This document shows positions 1 through 6,814 of a DNA stretch of 16,907 nucleotides, in pieces. This DNA comes from an uncultured Prevotella sp. (GTDB lineage: Bacteria; Bacteroidota; Bacteroidia; Bacteroidales; Bacteroidaceae): the NCBI GenBank assembly GCA_900543155.1, contig UQQN01000049.1, positions 1 through 16,907 of the forward strand, read 5' to 3'. The position numbers and the translations under genes were made by a program. A model generated the notes under the pieces. That model was not told the origin of the DNA and made no database searches. It saw only the letters and a list, made by a program, of their open reading frames with translations. The stretch's first letter is position 1; every line of letters begins with the position of its first letter.

Positions 1-403
1 TTCCGATATCATTCCGAAGGAATACAGAACGCTTTTTGGAGCTATTTTCTAACCTAAAAAAAACTATCATGGCAAAAATTACGCCCATCGACATCCTCAA
101 GGTTGTCTCTAACAAATATACATTAGTTACGAACTTACTCTGTGTGAAGCACACTTTACTTGCGAAGCAAGCCTACTTTCCCCCAAAGGGCAAACTTGCA
201 CCCCAAATACACAACTTGGGACATACATCCTTATCGACTTCTAAAAAATGGTTGTTCACCCAGACCCAATCGCAGCCATAACAGGGTGATCCGCTTGGTG
301 TGGTGGCATACGTAAACCAGGCATGTAAAGTGGTATAAATCCCCTTCACACACCTGGTTACCTTATCTCCCCCCTAATGGGGTAATTCATTATAACGACA
401 CTT
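1..403. other. Left-edge region without a convincing gene
   Basis: I see no gene I can defend here. An open frame runs from an ATG at 69 to a stop ending at 281 (70 codons; a TTG at 36 would lengthen it). The ATG follows an A-rich stretch, as is common in Bacteroidetes, and its product begins MAKITPIDILK. The rest has no recognisable domain and the frame runs through several small palindromes, so it may be a decayed small gene or chance. The stretch contains compact inverted repeats at 142-154, 159-171 and 202-220, a longer one at 315-359, and CCCC-TAAT-GGGG at 371-382. The last two lie just past the stop codon of the minus-strand thioredoxin gene and could belong to its 3' untranslated region. 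Neither is followed by a U-tract. Confidence 0.4.
315..359 (-). other. 16-bp hairpin in probable 3' UTR of the thioredoxin-family gene
   Basis: Arms 315-330 and 344-359 pair over 16 positions around a 13-nt loop. Read on the plus strand, three pairs (322/352, 323/351, 327/347) are C-A mismatches. Read on the minus strand, all three become G-U wobbles, so the helix is continuous only in minus-strand RNA. That fits the 3' untranslated region of the minus-strand gene ending at 404. No U-tract follows, so a classical intrinsic terminator is not supported. Confidence 0.45.
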
Positions 404-1474
404 TTACTTAATCAGTTCAGCCAATTTATCAGCCAATTCATCTCCGTGCAAACCACTTGCTACAATTGTACCATCAGGACCAATGAGCAAGGTGGCAGGG
501 ATGGCATTGATGCCATAAATGCTACTTGCTGCACACTCCCAACCCTTAAGGTCGGAGATGTGATGCCAAGGCAAATCAAGCTTCTTTACAGCACCTGTCC
601 AAGCTGCCTTGTCACTGTCGAACGATACGCCTACAATGTCAAAGCCTTTGTCCTTATATTGGTCATAAAGTTTCTTGATAGCAGGCATTGAAGCACGACA
701 AGGACCACACCATGAAGCCCAAAAGTCTACAAGAACATATTTGCCCTTGCCTACATAGTCTGAGAGTTTGCTTGCCTTGCCATTCATGTCGAACATTTTG
801 AGATCGGTAAACTTTGTGCCAGGCATCTGACGCTTCCAACCAGCTAAACTGTTCTTAATGCGCTCAGTTATATTGGTATTCATATAAGCAGGATTACCCT
901 CTTCAGCCAAAGCAATCACTTCGCTGCGTTGCATACTCGAAGCTATCTGTGCAAAATAATAGCCAGGGAACTTCATGTTTTTGTTCTCTTTGCAGCACTG
1001 ACGAGTGAGTTCGACCATGCGATCATAGCATGCTTGTTGCACATCGCTCACACGCTGCATCACGCTGTCGGGCACTTCCAAATTCTTATTTTTGTAAGCA
1101 TAGTATTCGTTAGCAGCCTCACGCAACTTTTCTTGCTCCTTCGAGAAGAGAACCTCCCATTTGCTCAAGCCTTCGGTTTCAGCCGAACCTGTAGATACTT
1201 CCTTATCGAAGTCAACAGTAACGTTTCCTTCAAGGAATACTACAACGGCTTTCTTTGTGTCGGTAATGGCATAAGCAAAAGGAGCCCCTTTTGCATCGCC
1301 ACTAAAACTAAACTTTCCGTTTGCTACAACCACACTGTCGGGAGCTGTGTGGGTGCCAAGATGTTGCAAATACACCTTCTTTGTTCCTGTTGGAACCGCA
1401 CCACCCACTGTATACTTTTGTGCCATTGCAGGCATAGTAATTAAGGCACAAAGTGCCAAAGTCAACTTTTTCAT
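404..1474 (-). CDS. Exported DUF4369 / TlpA-like thioredoxin-family protein
   Basis: Likely a periplasmic thiol-disulfide oxidoreductase of the TlpA/ResA type. I chose the ATG at 1474 (356 aa). It gives a clean signal peptide (KK, then hydrophobic LTLALCALITMPAMA, with AMA before Q as a type I cleavage site). Thirteen upstream in-frame codons would have to be translated through the candidate promoter. There is no lipobox, so a soluble periplasmic product is expected. Residues about 20-110 resemble the beta-rich DUF4369 domain common in Bacteroidetes, followed by a charged helical linker. The C-terminal thioredoxin fold carries WCGPC at 255-259 within FWASWCGPCRASMP, and a cis-proline region (INAIPATLLIGPDG) with Pro at about 326. 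Both redox cysteines are present, so it should be active. Its electron partner is not in the window. It is divergently arranged with the GT2 gene. Confidence 0.88.
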   Translation of the reverse strand: MKKLTLALCALITMPAMAQKYTVGGAVPTGTKKVYLQHLGTHTAPDSVVVANGKFSFSGDAKGAPFAYAITDTKKAVVVFLEGNVTVDFDKEVSTGSAETEGLSKWEVLFSKEQEKLREAANEYYAYKNKNLEVPDSVMQRVSDVQQACYDRMVELTRQCCKENKNMKFPGYYFAQIASSMQRSEVIALAEEGNPAYMNTNITERIKNSLAGWKRQMPGTKFTDLKMFDMNGKASKLSDYVGKGKYVLVDFWASWCGPCRASMPAIKKLYDQYKDKGFDIVGVSFDSDKAAWTGAVKKLDLPWHHISDLKGWECAASSIYGINAIPATLLIGPDGTIVASGLHGDELADKLAELIK

Positions 1475-1510
1475 ATGAGTTTTATTAGTTAATTTCTTCT
1501 TTTCAGCGCA

Positions 1511-1518
1511 CAAAGTTA
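1511..1518 (-). promoter_or_regulatory. Candidate -7 promoter element for the thioredoxin-family gene
   Basis: The minus strand reads TAACTTTG, matching the Bacteroidetes -7 consensus TAnnTTTG. Transcription starting a few bases downstream would leave a leader of about 30 nt before the ATG at 1474, which supports that start over the upstream alternative. No good -33 TTG is seen at the expected spacing, so this rests on one element and its position. Confidence 0.4.
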
Positions 1519-1539
1519 AACAATGTCGAGCAAAATGCT

Positions 1540-1547
1540 TACTTTTG
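1540..1547 (+). promoter_or_regulatory. Candidate -7 promoter element for the GT2-pyrC-plsC run
   Basis: TACTTTTG matches TAnnTTTG and would give a leader of about 25 nt before the ATG at 1578. It lies 21 bp from the opposing minus-strand element at 1511-1518, so the two divergent promoters would overlap. A -33 element is not obvious. Confidence 0.4.
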
Positions 1548-1577
1548 CACCGTAAATAATATATAAACTCGCTAAGA

Positions 1578-2327
1578 ATGGAAAAAAGTGACAGCGTTGT
1601 AATTATCCCAACCTACAACGAAAAAGAAAACATAGAAAATATCATCCGTGCCGTGCTCGGTTTGCAAGAGCATGCTTTTCACATTTTGGTAATTGACGAT
1701 GGTTCGCCCGACGGCACAGCCGACATTGTGAAAGGCTTAATGGCTGATGAATTTAAAAACGAAGTTCACCTCGTGCAACGCACTGGCAAGTTAGGTCTTG
1801 GCACGGCATACATCGCAGGTTTTAAATGGGCTTTGGAACACGGCTATGAATACATCTTTGAGATGGATGCCGACTTTAGCCACGCCCCCAAGGACCTTCC
1901 GCGTCTTTACAATGCTTGCGCAAAAGAGGGTTACGACGTATCAGTAGGTTCGCGCTACGTAAGTGGTGTAAACGTAGTGAATTGGCCCATGGGACGTGTA
2001 TTGATGAGCTACTATGCCTCAAAATACGTTCGTATGGTTACAGGAGTACCCCTTCACGACACAACTGCAGGCTTTGTTTGCTATCGTCGCAAGGTGCTCG
2101 AAACTATCAATCTTGATGCCATCCGTTTTAAGGGCTATGCCTTCCAAATTGAAATGAAGTTTACTTCATACAAGCTTGGCTTTAAGATTAAAGAAGTACC
2201 CGTTGTCTTTGTCAATCGCGAATTGGGCACAAGCAAAATGAGCGGTGGCATCTTCAGCGAAGCACTCTTTGGCGTAATGCGTTTACGCTGGGCTGCTATG
2301 ACTGGTGGCATTAAGCCTCGCAAATAA
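1578..2327 (+). CDS. Polyprenol monophosphomannose synthase-like GT2 glycosyltransferase
   Basis: A family 2 glycosyltransferase closest in motif pattern to dolichol/polyprenol-phosphate mannose synthase, which moves a sugar from a GDP-sugar to a polyprenyl phosphate at the inner membrane. At 249 aa it is a catalytic domain only, without the C-terminal GtrA-type membrane domain of some relatives. Visible motifs are the nucleotide-binding start VVIIPTYNEKENI (residues 7-19), DDGSPDGT (40-47), the metal-binding DAD (97-99) followed by FSHAPKDLP, the DTTAGFVCYRR segment (161-171) and the C-terminal FVNRELGTSKMS (211-222). It is the first gene of the plus-strand run, with a 63-nt gap to pyrC. The donor sugar cannot be read from the sequence. 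In this phylum the lipid-linked sugar could feed protein O-glycosylation or surface glycans, which is inference. Confidence 0.87.
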   Translation: MEKSDSVVIIPTYNEKENIENIIRAVLGLQEHAFHILVIDDGSPDGTADIVKGLMADEFKNEVHLVQRTGKLGLGTAYIAGFKWALEHGYEYIFEMDADFSHAPKDLPRLYNACAKEGYDVSVGSRYVSGVNVVNWPMGRVLMSYYASKYVRMVTGVPLHDTTAGFVCYRRKVLETINLDAIRFKGYAFQIEMKFTSYKLGFKIKEVPVVFVNRELGTSKMSGGIFSEALFGVMRLRWAAMTGGIKPRK

Positions 2328-2390
2328 GTAGGTTTCCACACCATACGAACCATCTCACCTACTCAAACACAGCACACATAAAAACTCGAC

Positions 2391-3731
2391 ATGCACTTTC
2401 GTACACAGATAAAAAACGCTACCATCGTTAACGAAGGACGCCAATTTATTGGCACCCTCGTAATTGACGATGACCGCATTGATGAAATAATTGAAGGAAA
2501 TGATGCAGAACCTGTCATTCCTGTCGACGAAACCATCGACGGAACAGGATGTTATTTGTTTCCTGGTGTTATTGACGACCATGTTCACTTTCGCGATCCT
2601 GGTCTCACAGCAAAAGGTGACTTTAACACCGAAAGCCGTGCAGCAGCAGCTGGCGGTGTAACCACCATCTTCGACATGCCTAATTGCCAACCGCAAACCA
2701 CCACCATGGAGGCATTCAAAGAAAAATGGATGATTGCTGCCACAAAGAGCGTTGTGAACTATGGCTTTTACTTTGGTGCCACTGCTGGCAATGCCTACGA
2801 ATTGAGCAAACTCGACCCACGCAAAGTGGCTGGCATTAAACTTTTCATGGGTTCGTCTACGGGCAATATGTTGGTTGACAACGAAGTGGCATTACGTGCT
2901 ATTTTTGAAAACGCCAAGTTGCCTATTATGACACACTGCGAAAATACGCAACTCATCAACGAGAACATGAAAAAGGCGCAAGACGCCTATGGCAATGACC
3001 CCGCAGTAGAGCATCACCCTGAAATACGCAGTGAAGAAGCTTGTTACCAATCAACAGCCTTGGCTGTGAAATTGGCACAAGAGACAGGAGCACGCTTACA
3101 TGTAGCACATATATCTACGGCACGCGAACTTGAACTTTTCGAGGCGAACAACCCCAATATCACCGCCGAAGCTTGTGTGGGACACCTTGTTTTTTGCGAT
3201 AAAGATTACGCCAAACTCGGTACACGCATTAAAGTAAATCCTGCTATTAAAAGTGAAGCTGACCGCACAGCATTGCGCGAAGCTTTGAACAATGGCAAAA
3301 TTTATACGATTGGTACGGACCATGCTCCTCACAAAATGAGCGACAAAATGGGTGGTTGCGCTAAGGCTGCTTCGGGTATGCCCATCATTCAGTTCTCATT
3401 GGTTTCAATGCTTGAATTGGTTGATAAAGGTGTATTGACACTCGAGCGCATGGTTCAACTTATGTGTCATAATCCTGCCGAACTCTTGCAAATAGAAAAC
3501 CGTGGTTACTTGCGCGAAGGATATAAAGCCGATATTGTGATGGTACGTCCTCACGTGCCTTGGACACTTACCCCTAATCGCATACAAAGCAAATGTAATT
3601 GGAGTCCACTTGAGGGACATGTATTCCATTGGCGTGTAGAACGCACGTTCTGCAATGGTTTCCCCATCTTTAATCGTGGTCACGTTACCGATGAAAAGTT
3701 CCGTGGACAAGCTGTTTGCTATAACCGCTAA
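2391..3731 (+). CDS. pyrC: Dihydroorotase (class I type)
   Basis: Catalyses reversible cyclisation of N-carbamoyl-L-aspartate to dihydroorotate, the third step of de novo pyrimidine synthesis, in the cytoplasm. The 446-aa length fits a class I amidohydrolase rather than the shorter E. coli-type class II enzyme. The metal site is complete by eye: HVH at 64-66 in DDHVHFRDPG, Lys150 in GIKLFMGSSTG (position of the carboxylated lysine), His182 in THCEN, His240 in HVAH, and Asp310 in GTDHAPH. The C-terminal part returns to the small beta-domain around the ADIVMV segment (380-385). The next gene, an acyltransferase, starts 12 nt after the stop, so the two are probably co-transcribed. A hydantoinase or allantoinase is the main alternative, but the RDPG and GTDHAPH motifs favour dihydroorotase. 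Confidence 0.93.
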   Translation: MHFRTQIKNATIVNEGRQFIGTLVIDDDRIDEIIEGNDAEPVIPVDETIDGTGCYLFPGVIDDHVHFRDPGLTAKGDFNTESRAAAAGGVTTIFDMPNCQPQTTTMEAFKEKWMIAATKSVVNYGFYFGATAGNAYELSKLDPRKVAGIKLFMGSSTGNMLVDNEVALRAIFENAKLPIMTHCENTQLINENMKKAQDAYGNDPAVEHHPEIRSEEACYQSTALAVKLAQETGARLHVAHISTARELELFEANNPNITAEACVGHLVFCDKDYAKLGTRIKVNPAIKSEADRTALREALNNGKIYTIGTDHAPHKMSDKMGGCAKAASGMPIIQFSLVSMLELVDKGVLTLERMVQLMCHNPAELLQIENRGYLREGYKADIVMVRPHVPWTLTPNRIQSKCNWSPLEGHVFHWRVERTFCNGFPIFNRGHVTDEKFRGQAVCYNR

Positions 3732-3743
3732 AATACATTTCGC

Positions 3744-4493
3744 ATGATTTACAAAATCTATCAGCTTTTCATTGCCCTACCCATCATTTTGGTAGCAACC
3801 ATTCTCACGGCACTGATTACCAGCATTGGGGCACTCTTCAATGCACACATATTTGGTTATTACCCTGGCAAAATATGGTCGCGCATTGTATGTCGTGTGT
3901 TATTGCTCCCCATCAAGGTGGAAGGACGCGAAAACATCGACAAAAATCAAAGCTACGTGTTTGTGGCAAACCACCAAGGTCCGATGGACATTTTCTTGAT
4001 TTATGGCTACATCAACCGCAACTTTAAGTGGATGATGAAAAAAGCTTTACGCAAGATGCCTTTGGTAGGCTATGCTTGCGAAAAGGCTCGCCACATTTTT
4101 GTGGATAAATCAGGACCTAAGGCTATTAAGGAAACCATTGAAAAGGCACGTGCGACATTGCAAGGTGGCACTTCATTGGTTGTATTTCCCGAAGGCTCAC
4201 GTACCTTTACAGGTCACATGGGATTGTTCCGCAAAGGTGCTTTCCAGTTGGCAGACGACTTACAGTTGCCTGTTGTGCCTGTAACCATTGATGGTTCGTT
4301 CGATGTGCTCACGCGTATGGCAGGTCTTAACTTTGTAAAGCGCCACCCCATGCGTTTGGTCATTCACAAACCCATCTACCCCACTTCGCACAGCCCTGAG
4401 GACATTAAACAAACGATGGAAGAATCTTATCGTGTGATTATGGCTGCACTTCCCGAAAAATATCAGGGATATGTAAAGAACGAAGATCAATAA
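3744..4493 (+). CDS. plsC: 1-acyl-sn-glycerol-3-phosphate acyltransferase (PlsC/LPLAT family)
   Basis: Adds the second fatty acyl chain to lysophosphatidic acid, giving phosphatidic acid for membrane phospholipids, at the inner membrane. Residues 5-32 form a hydrophobic N-terminal anchor. The acyltransferase signature is clear: NHQGPMD at 76-82, giving the catalytic HX4D pair His77/Asp82, and FPEGSRT at 148-154 for phosphate binding, with a VPVTIDGS block at 178-185. The length of 249 aa is ordinary. It lies 12 nt after pyrC and shares its transcript, by inference. The 154-nt gap that follows holds a long hairpin. A lyso-ornithine lipid acyltransferase would look similar in motif terms, so the exact acceptor is not fixed. 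Confidence 0.9.
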   Translation: MIYKIYQLFIALPIILVATILTALITSIGALFNAHIFGYYPGKIWSRIVCRVLLLPIKVEGRENIDKNQSYVFVANHQGPMDIFLIYGYINRNFKWMMKKALRKMPLVGYACEKARHIFVDKSGPKAIKETIEKARATLQGGTSLVVFPEGSRTFTGHMGLFRKGAFQLADDLQLPVVPVTIDGSFDVLTRMAGLNFVKRHPMRLVIHKPIYPTSHSPEDIKQTMEESYRVIMAALPEKYQGYVKNEDQ

Positions 4494-4502
4494 CTTTAAT
4501 TT

Positions 4503-4599
4503 GGTTTGGAGTTTTTAGATTTAAGGTTATAAAGTTACATTTATGCATTCGCACAATGCATAAACTTTATAATCTCATAAACCTAAGAACTCCAAAACC
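4503..4599 (+). repeat. 97-nt imperfect palindrome (about 41 bp) between plsC and engB
   Basis: The two halves pair almost end to end: 4503-4507/4595-4599, 4508-4518/4583-4593, 4520-4523/4578-4581, 4524-4535/4564-4575 and a perfect 9-bp tip 4541-4549/4555-4563 with a 5-nt loop. I count one simple mismatch (4519/4582), small bulges, and two pairs (4514/4587, 4526/4573) that are G-U on the plus strand but A-C on the minus strand. It is AT-rich and not followed by a U-tract, so it is not a standard terminator. It may be a MITE/REP-like intergenic element or an mRNA processing structure. Confidence 0.75.
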
Positions 4600-4647
4600 G
4601 ATTTATACCCCCACCTTATAACCTATTAACCCCTTTATATAAAAAGC

Positions 4648-5247
4648 ATGCAAATCCAAAAAGCCGAATTTGTTGTGAGCAATAGTCGTGCCGACCAATG
4701 CCCACAAACCGATAAGCCCGAATATGCCTTTATTGGTCGAAGCAATGTGGGCAAAAGCAGTCTTATCAATATGCTCACAGGACGTAAGGCATTAGCCATG
4801 ACATCGTCTACACCGGGTAAGACCATGTTGATTAACCACTTTGCTATTAACGACGAATGGTTTCTTGTAGACCTTCCAGGTTATGGTTATGCCAAACGTG
4901 GCAAGCGCGAGGTTGAAGCATTAAAAAAACTCATTAGCTACTATGTGCTCAACCGTGAGCAACTCACGTGTTTGTTCGTACTCATTGATTCACGTCTTAA
5001 GCCTCAAAAAATCGACCTTGAATTTATTCATTTCTTAGGCGAAAATGGTGTACCCTTTGGCATCATCTTTACCAAAGCCGATAAACCTAAGCGCGGTGAG
5101 CTTAAAAAGAATGTCGAAACCTTTATGAATACGCTTGCCGAAGAATGGGAAGAATTACCTCCCCACTTTGTTACTAGTAGCGATTCAGGTTTAGGTCGTG
5201 ATGCCTTCCTCAACTATATCGAGGAAATCAATTCAAACTTTAAATAA
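4648..5247 (+). CDS. engB: Ribosome-biogenesis GTPase EngB/YsxC (YihA)
   Basis: A TrmE-Era-EngA-EngB-Septin family GTPase needed for late assembly of the large ribosomal subunit, cytoplasmic. At 199 aa it has the usual single-domain size. All G motifs are visible: G1 GRSNVGKSS at 30-38, G2 within SSTPGKT (53-59), G3 DLPGYG at 75-80, G4 TKAD at 142-145, and a G5 region at TSSDSGLG (176-183). The G3-following YAKRGK is typical of EngB. No promoter motif or Shine-Dalgarno is obvious upstream, so the gene may be read through from plsC across the 97-nt hairpin or from an unrecognised promoter. Confidence 0.95.
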   Translation: MQIQKAEFVVSNSRADQCPQTDKPEYAFIGRSNVGKSSLINMLTGRKALAMTSSTPGKTMLINHFAINDEWFLVDLPGYGYAKRGKREVEALKKLISYYVLNREQLTCLFVLIDSRLKPQKIDLEFIHFLGENGVPFGIIFTKADKPKRGELKKNVETFMNTLAEEWEELPPHFVTSSDSGLGRDAFLNYIEEINSNFK

Positions 5248-5261
5248 GGAAGAAAAAGCTA

Positions 5262-5280
5262 CCCAGGGTATTGCTCTGGG
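5262..5280 (+). other. Tri-loop hairpin after engB
   Basis: CCCAGGG pairs with CTCTGGG through seven positions (one G-U), with an optional eighth wobble pair closing a three-base ATT loop, 15 nt after the engB stop. A T5 run occurs only at 5297-5301, so termination here is possible but weakly supported. The spacer to 5384 also carries a direct repeat TAGTTTGTA (5326-5334 and 5341-5349) and the heptamer module. Confidence 0.35.
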
Positions 5281-5343
5281 CTATGCACTATTGCCCTTTT
5301 TAGGATGCATTATCTTAAACTCATATAGTTTGTATTCACCTAG

Positions 5344-5378
5344 TTTGTAATACTTAATACTTATTACTTAATACTTAA
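5344..5378 (-). repeat. Heptamer module, copy 1 (upstream of the histidine kinase)
   Basis: On the minus strand this reads TTAAGTA, TTAAGTA, ATAAGTA, TTAAGTA and then TTACAAA: four heptamers and a TTACA cap. It is the same architecture as the three copies in the RND operon, in the orientation complementary to copies 2 and 3. It ends 6 nt before the GTG start of the kinase and supplies an in-frame stop (5376-5378) that fixes the upstream limit of that gene. Confidence 0.8.
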
Positions 5379-5384
5379 ATTCTT

Positions 5385-6554
5385 GTGTTCAGATCCCTCC
5401 TCATAGCCACGGCACTCATACTGTCGGCTGCCTCACTCATTTACTCGCACAGTTTAACACGTGCGTTGTATGCAGAAGAGGTGGCTAAGATGGACGTGTG
5501 GTCTGAAGCCATGCGATCGCTTACTACAGCCAACGAAAACACCGATCTCAACTTAGTGTTGAAGGTTATAAATAGCAACCAAACGATTCCTGTTGTTGTA
5601 ACCGACTCACACGGAAACATCCTTGCCCAACGCAATCTCTCACCCGAACCTTGCGGTGCAGACTCTTTAAAAGAGTTGCAAAAAGCCACAGAACGTATGC
5701 GTAAAGGCGGAGATATGATGCGAATGGATTTGGCTACCCCCCAACAAAAAACACACGACTACCTATACATCTATTACGAGGAGTCGGTATTGTTACGTCA
5801 ACTAACCATCTACCCCTATATTCAACTTTGCGTTGTGGCTATATTCTTTATTGTGGCAATCGTAGCACTATTAGCTTCAAAACGTGCTGAACAAAACAGA
5901 GTATGGGTAGGACTATCGCGTGAAACAGCTCATCAACTTGGTACACCTATTTCATCGCTTATGGCATGGAGCGAAGTGCTGCACGAAACTTATCCCGATG
6001 ATGAGCTTTTACCTGAGATGGACAAAGACATTAGTCGTCTGCAACTCATAGCCGAACGCTTCTCTAAAATTGGTTCTGCCCCTGAACTTAAAGCTCAAGA
6101 TGTGCGTCCCATTATTACGCAAGTTGCGGGATATTATGACCGACGCACCTCCTCACGTGTACACATCACAGTAAATATTCCTGAAGAACCCGTTGAAGCC
6201 AAACTCAATGCCCCCCTCTTTGAATGGGTAATAGAGAATCTTTGTAAAAATGCTATCGATGCGATGCAAGGCATTGGTTCACTCAGCCTTACGGTTTTGC
6301 CACATGCCACCACACACCACGGACATAATTATTTGCAAATACAAATTGCAGACACTGGTAAGGGCATTGCACACAAACATTTTAAAACTGTGTTCAGGCC
6401 TGGTTTTACCACCAAAAAACGTGGTTGGGGATTAGGCCTCTCACTTGCCAAACGTATTGTCGAGGAGTATCACCATGCTCGCATCTATGTGCTCAGCAGT
6501 CAAATAGGTCAAGGCACCACCTTTGCCATCGAGATTGAAGAACAAACATGCTGA
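5385..6554 (+). CDS. Two-TM sensor histidine kinase
   Basis: A membrane sensor kinase that would autophosphorylate on His and pass the phosphate to a response regulator. The 389-aa frame opens with GTG; an in-frame stop six bases upstream leaves no longer ATG form, and the next Met (codon 36) would remove TM1. TM1 spans about 4-20 and TM2 about 146-166. The roughly 120 residues between them form an extracytoplasmic sensor with a VTDSHGNIL stretch reminiscent of Cache/PAS-type folds. The H-box ETAHQLGTPISSLMAW places the phosphoacceptor at His183. The N-box is ENLCKNAIDAM (284-294), the G1-box DTGKGIA (323-329) and the G2-box GWGLGLSLAKRIV (347-359), so the ATPase core is complete. No response regulator adjoins it, so the partner is elsewhere. 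The signal is unknown. Confidence 0.92.
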   Translation: MFRSLLIATALILSAASLIYSHSLTRALYAEEVAKMDVWSEAMRSLTTANENTDLNLVLKVINSNQTIPVVVTDSHGNILAQRNLSPEPCGADSLKELQKATERMRKGGDMMRMDLATPQQKTHDYLYIYYEESVLLRQLTIYPYIQLCVVAIFFIVAIVALLASKRAEQNRVWVGLSRETAHQLGTPISSLMAWSEVLHETYPDDELLPEMDKDISRLQLIAERFSKIGSAPELKAQDVRPIITQVAGYYDRRTSSRVHITVNIPEEPVEAKLNAPLFEWVIENLCKNAIDAMQGIGSLSLTVLPHATTHHGHNYLQIQIADTGKGIAHKHFKTVFRPGFTTKKRGWGLGLSLAKRIVEEYHHARIYVLSSQIGQGTTFAIEIEEQTC

Positions 6555-6691
6555 GATTTTTAAACTTCATATTTTAGTCCCTTTAAGCAGGTATTTATAA
6601 TTCTAAACACCAAGTTACACATAAAAAGTCGCAAACTGCTACATACACTTACAAATAATTGTCTAAAAAGCTAGAAGAATGGATATTTTTT

Positions 6692-6722
6692 CGGTATAAA
6701 ACCATTCTGTACCGCTTTTTTT
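6692..6722 (+). terminator. Candidate intrinsic terminator after the histidine kinase
   Basis: CGGTA (6692-6696) pairs with TACCG (6710-6714), followed by C and a run of seven T. An alternative stem AGAATGG/CCATTCT (6676-6682/6702-6708) overlaps it, so the two foldings are mutually exclusive. The short stem makes this only moderately convincing. Confidence 0.45.
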
Positions 6723-6744
6723 ACCTTTTTGCATAGAAAAAATG

Positions 6745-6752
6745 TAATTTTG
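6745..6752 (+). promoter_or_regulatory. Candidate -7 promoter element for the BamA-like gene
   Basis: TAATTTTG matches TAnnTTTG, 62 nt before the ATG at 6815 and after the candidate terminator. A TTTTTG lies upstream (6726-6731) but only 13 bp away, short of the usual spacing, so this is a one-element match in an AT-rich spacer. Confidence 0.4.
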
Positions 6753-6814
6753 CGCCCGAATTACTACAAAGTAGCTCCCTAAAACAGAATTAAATTATCC
6801 ACAAAAAGATTGCA

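Noticed and set aside
36..281. 81-codon plus-strand frame from a TTG (or 70 codons from ATG 69)
   Set aside because: No recognisable domain, low-complexity composition and several palindromes inside it. It is described only as part of the left-edge region.
371..382. CCCC-TAAT-GGGG as terminator of the thioredoxin gene
   Set aside because: Only four core pairs and no U-tract on the minus strand.
929..1444. 171-codon plus-strand frame inside the thioredoxin gene
   Set aside because: Antisense to a clearly coding gene with motif support; the product has no recognisable features.
1475..1513. N-terminal extension of the thioredoxin-family protein
   Set aside because: It would put 13 polar residues before a clean signal peptide and overlap the candidate promoter at 1511-1518.
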